Notes under the pieces: generated by a model | The model's database searches: none | Told to the model about the DNA's origin: nothing | The model's input: only the letters and a program-made list of their open reading frames with translations | Program-made: the position numbers and the translations under genes | In this document: positions 5,519-6,122 of the stretch, one piece after another | How positions within the stretch are numbered: the stretch's first letter is position 1 | How the letters are laid out: each line of letters opens with the position of its first letter | Assembly: GCA_035291645.1 (NCBI GenBank) | Contig: DATDRQ010000073.1 | Location: 1 to 6,122 of the forward strand | Origin: DATDRQ01 sp035291645 | GTDB lineage: Bacteria > Chloroflexota > Anaerolineae > Anaerolineales > UBA4823 | DNA: 6,122 nt | Reading direction: 5' to 3'

Positions 5519-5602
5519 CCGCGGCTCTCGTGGCCGCCCTGCGCAAACCGAGGAGCTGTAACCGCGGCCCTCATGTCCGCCCCAATGCCGACGAGCGGCT
5601 GT
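5474..5602 (+). repeat. Three tandem copies of a 43-bp GC-rich unit
   Basis: The copies lie at 5474-5516, 5517-5559 and 5560-5602. Each begins with A(G/A)CCGCGGC and a CTC(A/G)TG(T/G)CCGCC core. The first two share an identical 20-base end, GCGCAAACCGAGGAGCTGTA; the third has diverged in its second half (AATGCCGACGAGCGGCTGT). A degenerate partial fourth copy starts near 5633 (GTAGCCACGACCCT). Unit 2 opens with the palindrome AGCCGCGGCT. Because 43 is not a multiple of 3, later copies change frame, and the first supplies the stop of the methyltransferase. Confidence 0.8.
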
Positions 5603-5659
5603 GCTACACCCACCAGAAACGCCCACAGCCCCGTAGCCACGACCCTTGCGCCCGTCGTT

Positions 5660-5722
5660 GTAGGGGCGAAGCAAGAAAGATGATTCCAGTTTCTGGCAAC
5701 CCGCTTGTTGCTTCGCCCCTAC
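5660..5722. repeat. 15-bp perfect inverted repeat, REP/MITE-like
   Basis: GTAGGGGCGAAGCAA (5660-5674) and its exact complement TTGCTTCGCCCCTAC (5708-5722) enclose 33 bases that contain a smaller hairpin, CCAG-TTT-CTGG (5686-5696). GTAGGGGCGA-type inverted repeats are common intergenic elements in several phyla, including Chloroflexota. No T-run follows, so it is not a classic terminator, though it could stabilise 3' ends. Immediate flanks show no target-site duplication. Confidence 0.75.
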
Positions 5723-5773
5723 TGGTGGCCGGGGGTCAGGCCAAAGATTAAAATTTCCTAACAATTCTGTAAG

Positions 5774-5802
5774 TTGACTTCCCTTTTTAATTGATCTATA
5801 GT
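5774..5802 (+). promoter_or_regulatory. Near-consensus sigma-70 promoter of the secreted protein gene
   Basis: TTGACT (5774-5779) and TATAGT (5797-5802) are separated by 17 bases, the best-matched promoter in the window. Transcription should start near 5809, giving a leader of about 95 bases. The leader has a weak inverted repeat, TGATC...GATCA (5837-5856), and no recognisable riboswitch. Confidence 0.65.
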
Positions 5803-5892
5803 AATGCTATCAACTTTATCCGAAATTGAACATCGCTGATCACAGGCGGGAGATCATTTCGGAGCGTTCCTTCCCTACCCGTTCAATTGCAT

Positions 5893-5898
5893 AGGAGG
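5893..5898 (+). promoter_or_regulatory. Strong Shine-Dalgarno AGGAGG
   Basis: A perfect AGGAGG lies 5 bases before the ATG at 5904. With the consensus promoter it points to a well-expressed gene and fixes the start. Confidence 0.85.
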
Positions 5899-5903
5899 CT
5901 CAT

Positions 5904-6122
5904 ATGCGCACCTACCGGCTGGTTCTGACAGCTATCCTGCTGCTGTCCCTGCTCTTCGGCCTGGTCCCGGCGGCGTTGGCAGCCCCGCCAGAATTCGACG
6001 AGACCGAGCTGGTCTTCATTTTTCCCATCGAAGGCTGCGACTTCCCGGTCGAAGGCCAGCTGTTTGCTACCTTGAAAACCTCCGTCCATACCGATCAAAA
6101 CGGCGATTTCAAGATGCTCCTC
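5904..6122 (+). CDS. Secreted protein of unknown function, N-terminal part only
   Basis: The frame is open from ATG 5904 to the right edge, giving 73 residues with no stop. Residues 1-26 form a clear Sec signal peptide: MRTYR, a hydrophobic core (LVLTAILLLSLLFGLV) and PAALA before APPEFDE, with cleavage expected after residue 26 (ALA). There is no lipobox Cys at the cleavage site, so export beyond the membrane is likely. The start of the mature protein has an acidic stretch and IEGCDFPVEGQ. The pattern C-x-FPV followed by a polar beta-like segment and HTDQNGDFK recalls hypothetical secreted proteins that I associate with Chloroflexota and Actinomycetota; this resemblance is from memory and weak. 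Its strong promoter and AGGAGG suggest a high level of expression. I do not recognise a function. Confidence 0.8.
   Translation, partial: MRTYRLVLTAILLLSLLFGLVPAALAAPPEFDETELVFIFPIEGCDFPVEGQLFATLKTSVHTDQNGDFKMLL

Larger units (their letters stand above)
5519..5903. other. 385-base non-coding region made largely of repeats
   Basis: No reading frame here has protein-like content; the open frames passing through are carried by the GC-rich repeats. In order it holds copies 2 and 3 of the 43-bp repeat, an unremarkable C-rich stretch (5603-5632), a degenerate fourth copy, a 15-bp inverted repeat (5660-5722), an AT-rich stretch with a strong promoter (5774-5802) and a leader of about 95 bases. No tRNA or terminator with a T-run is seen. 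Confidence 0.7.

Noticed and set aside
5474..5602. CRISPR array
   Set aside because: The 43-bp units are contiguous, with no unique spacers between repeats, and no cas gene is present.
5660..5722. Rho-independent terminator
   Set aside because: The stem is strong, but the 33-base loop is long and no T-run follows on either strand.
5185..5751. 188-residue open frame overlapping the methyltransferase and the repeats
   Set aside because: It is out of frame with the conserved methyltransferase motifs and continues through the tandem repeats and inverted repeat; it has no domain or ribosome site.

Overview
The window looks like a piece of a bacterial chromosome with moderately high G+C, most likely from Chloroflexota (Anaerolineae or relatives). 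That placement is an inference. It rests on an HddA-type sugar kinase fragment, a DmeF-type metal exporter, a free-standing secreted ComEC-like hydrolase, GTG/TTG starts, and intergenic inverted repeats built from GTAGGGGCGAAGC and AACGCAA-type words. No rRNA, tRNA, CRISPR array or transposase gene is visible.

Left part (1-2760). The window opens inside a GHMP-family kinase of the HddA type, open to the left edge. Its conserved sequence stops abruptly at about base 288, before the C-terminal glycine-rich motif. Immediately after comes a minus-strand operon of two paralogous proteins of the alanine dehydrogenase / N5-(carboxyethyl)ornithine synthase superfamily. They overlap by 4 bases (TTGA) and are visibly poorer in G+C than the genes on either side. 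The two copies have diverged at the nucleotide-binding fold, and both carry Arg where alanine dehydrogenases have their catalytic Lys. I infer that this block arrived by insertion or rearrangement. A 220-base divergent intergenic region holds an inverted repeat, a direct repeat and a good extended -10 promoter facing right.

Middle part (2769-4721). A CDF-family Co/Ni exporter (dmeF) is followed by an imperfect inverted repeat. The right arm of that repeat appears to supply the -35 box of the next gene, a signal-peptide-bearing metallo-beta-lactamase-fold protein like the C-terminal domain of ComEC but without the membrane channel.

Right part (4722-6122). A short regulatory gap holds a 13-bp tandem duplication. 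A small class I SAM-dependent methyltransferase follows, and its last 14 residues and stop codon come from the first unit of a three-copy, 43-bp tandem repeat. The repeat runs into a 385-base non-coding stretch that also holds a 15-bp perfect inverted repeat and a near-consensus sigma-70 promoter. That promoter drives the start of a secreted protein of unknown function, cut by the right edge.

Apart from the coupled minus-strand pair, the genes appear to be separate transcription units with their own promoters; I see no common pathway. The observations most worth following are the divergent dehydrogenase-like pair, the repeats that have become part of a promoter and of a coding region, and the broken kinase junction.
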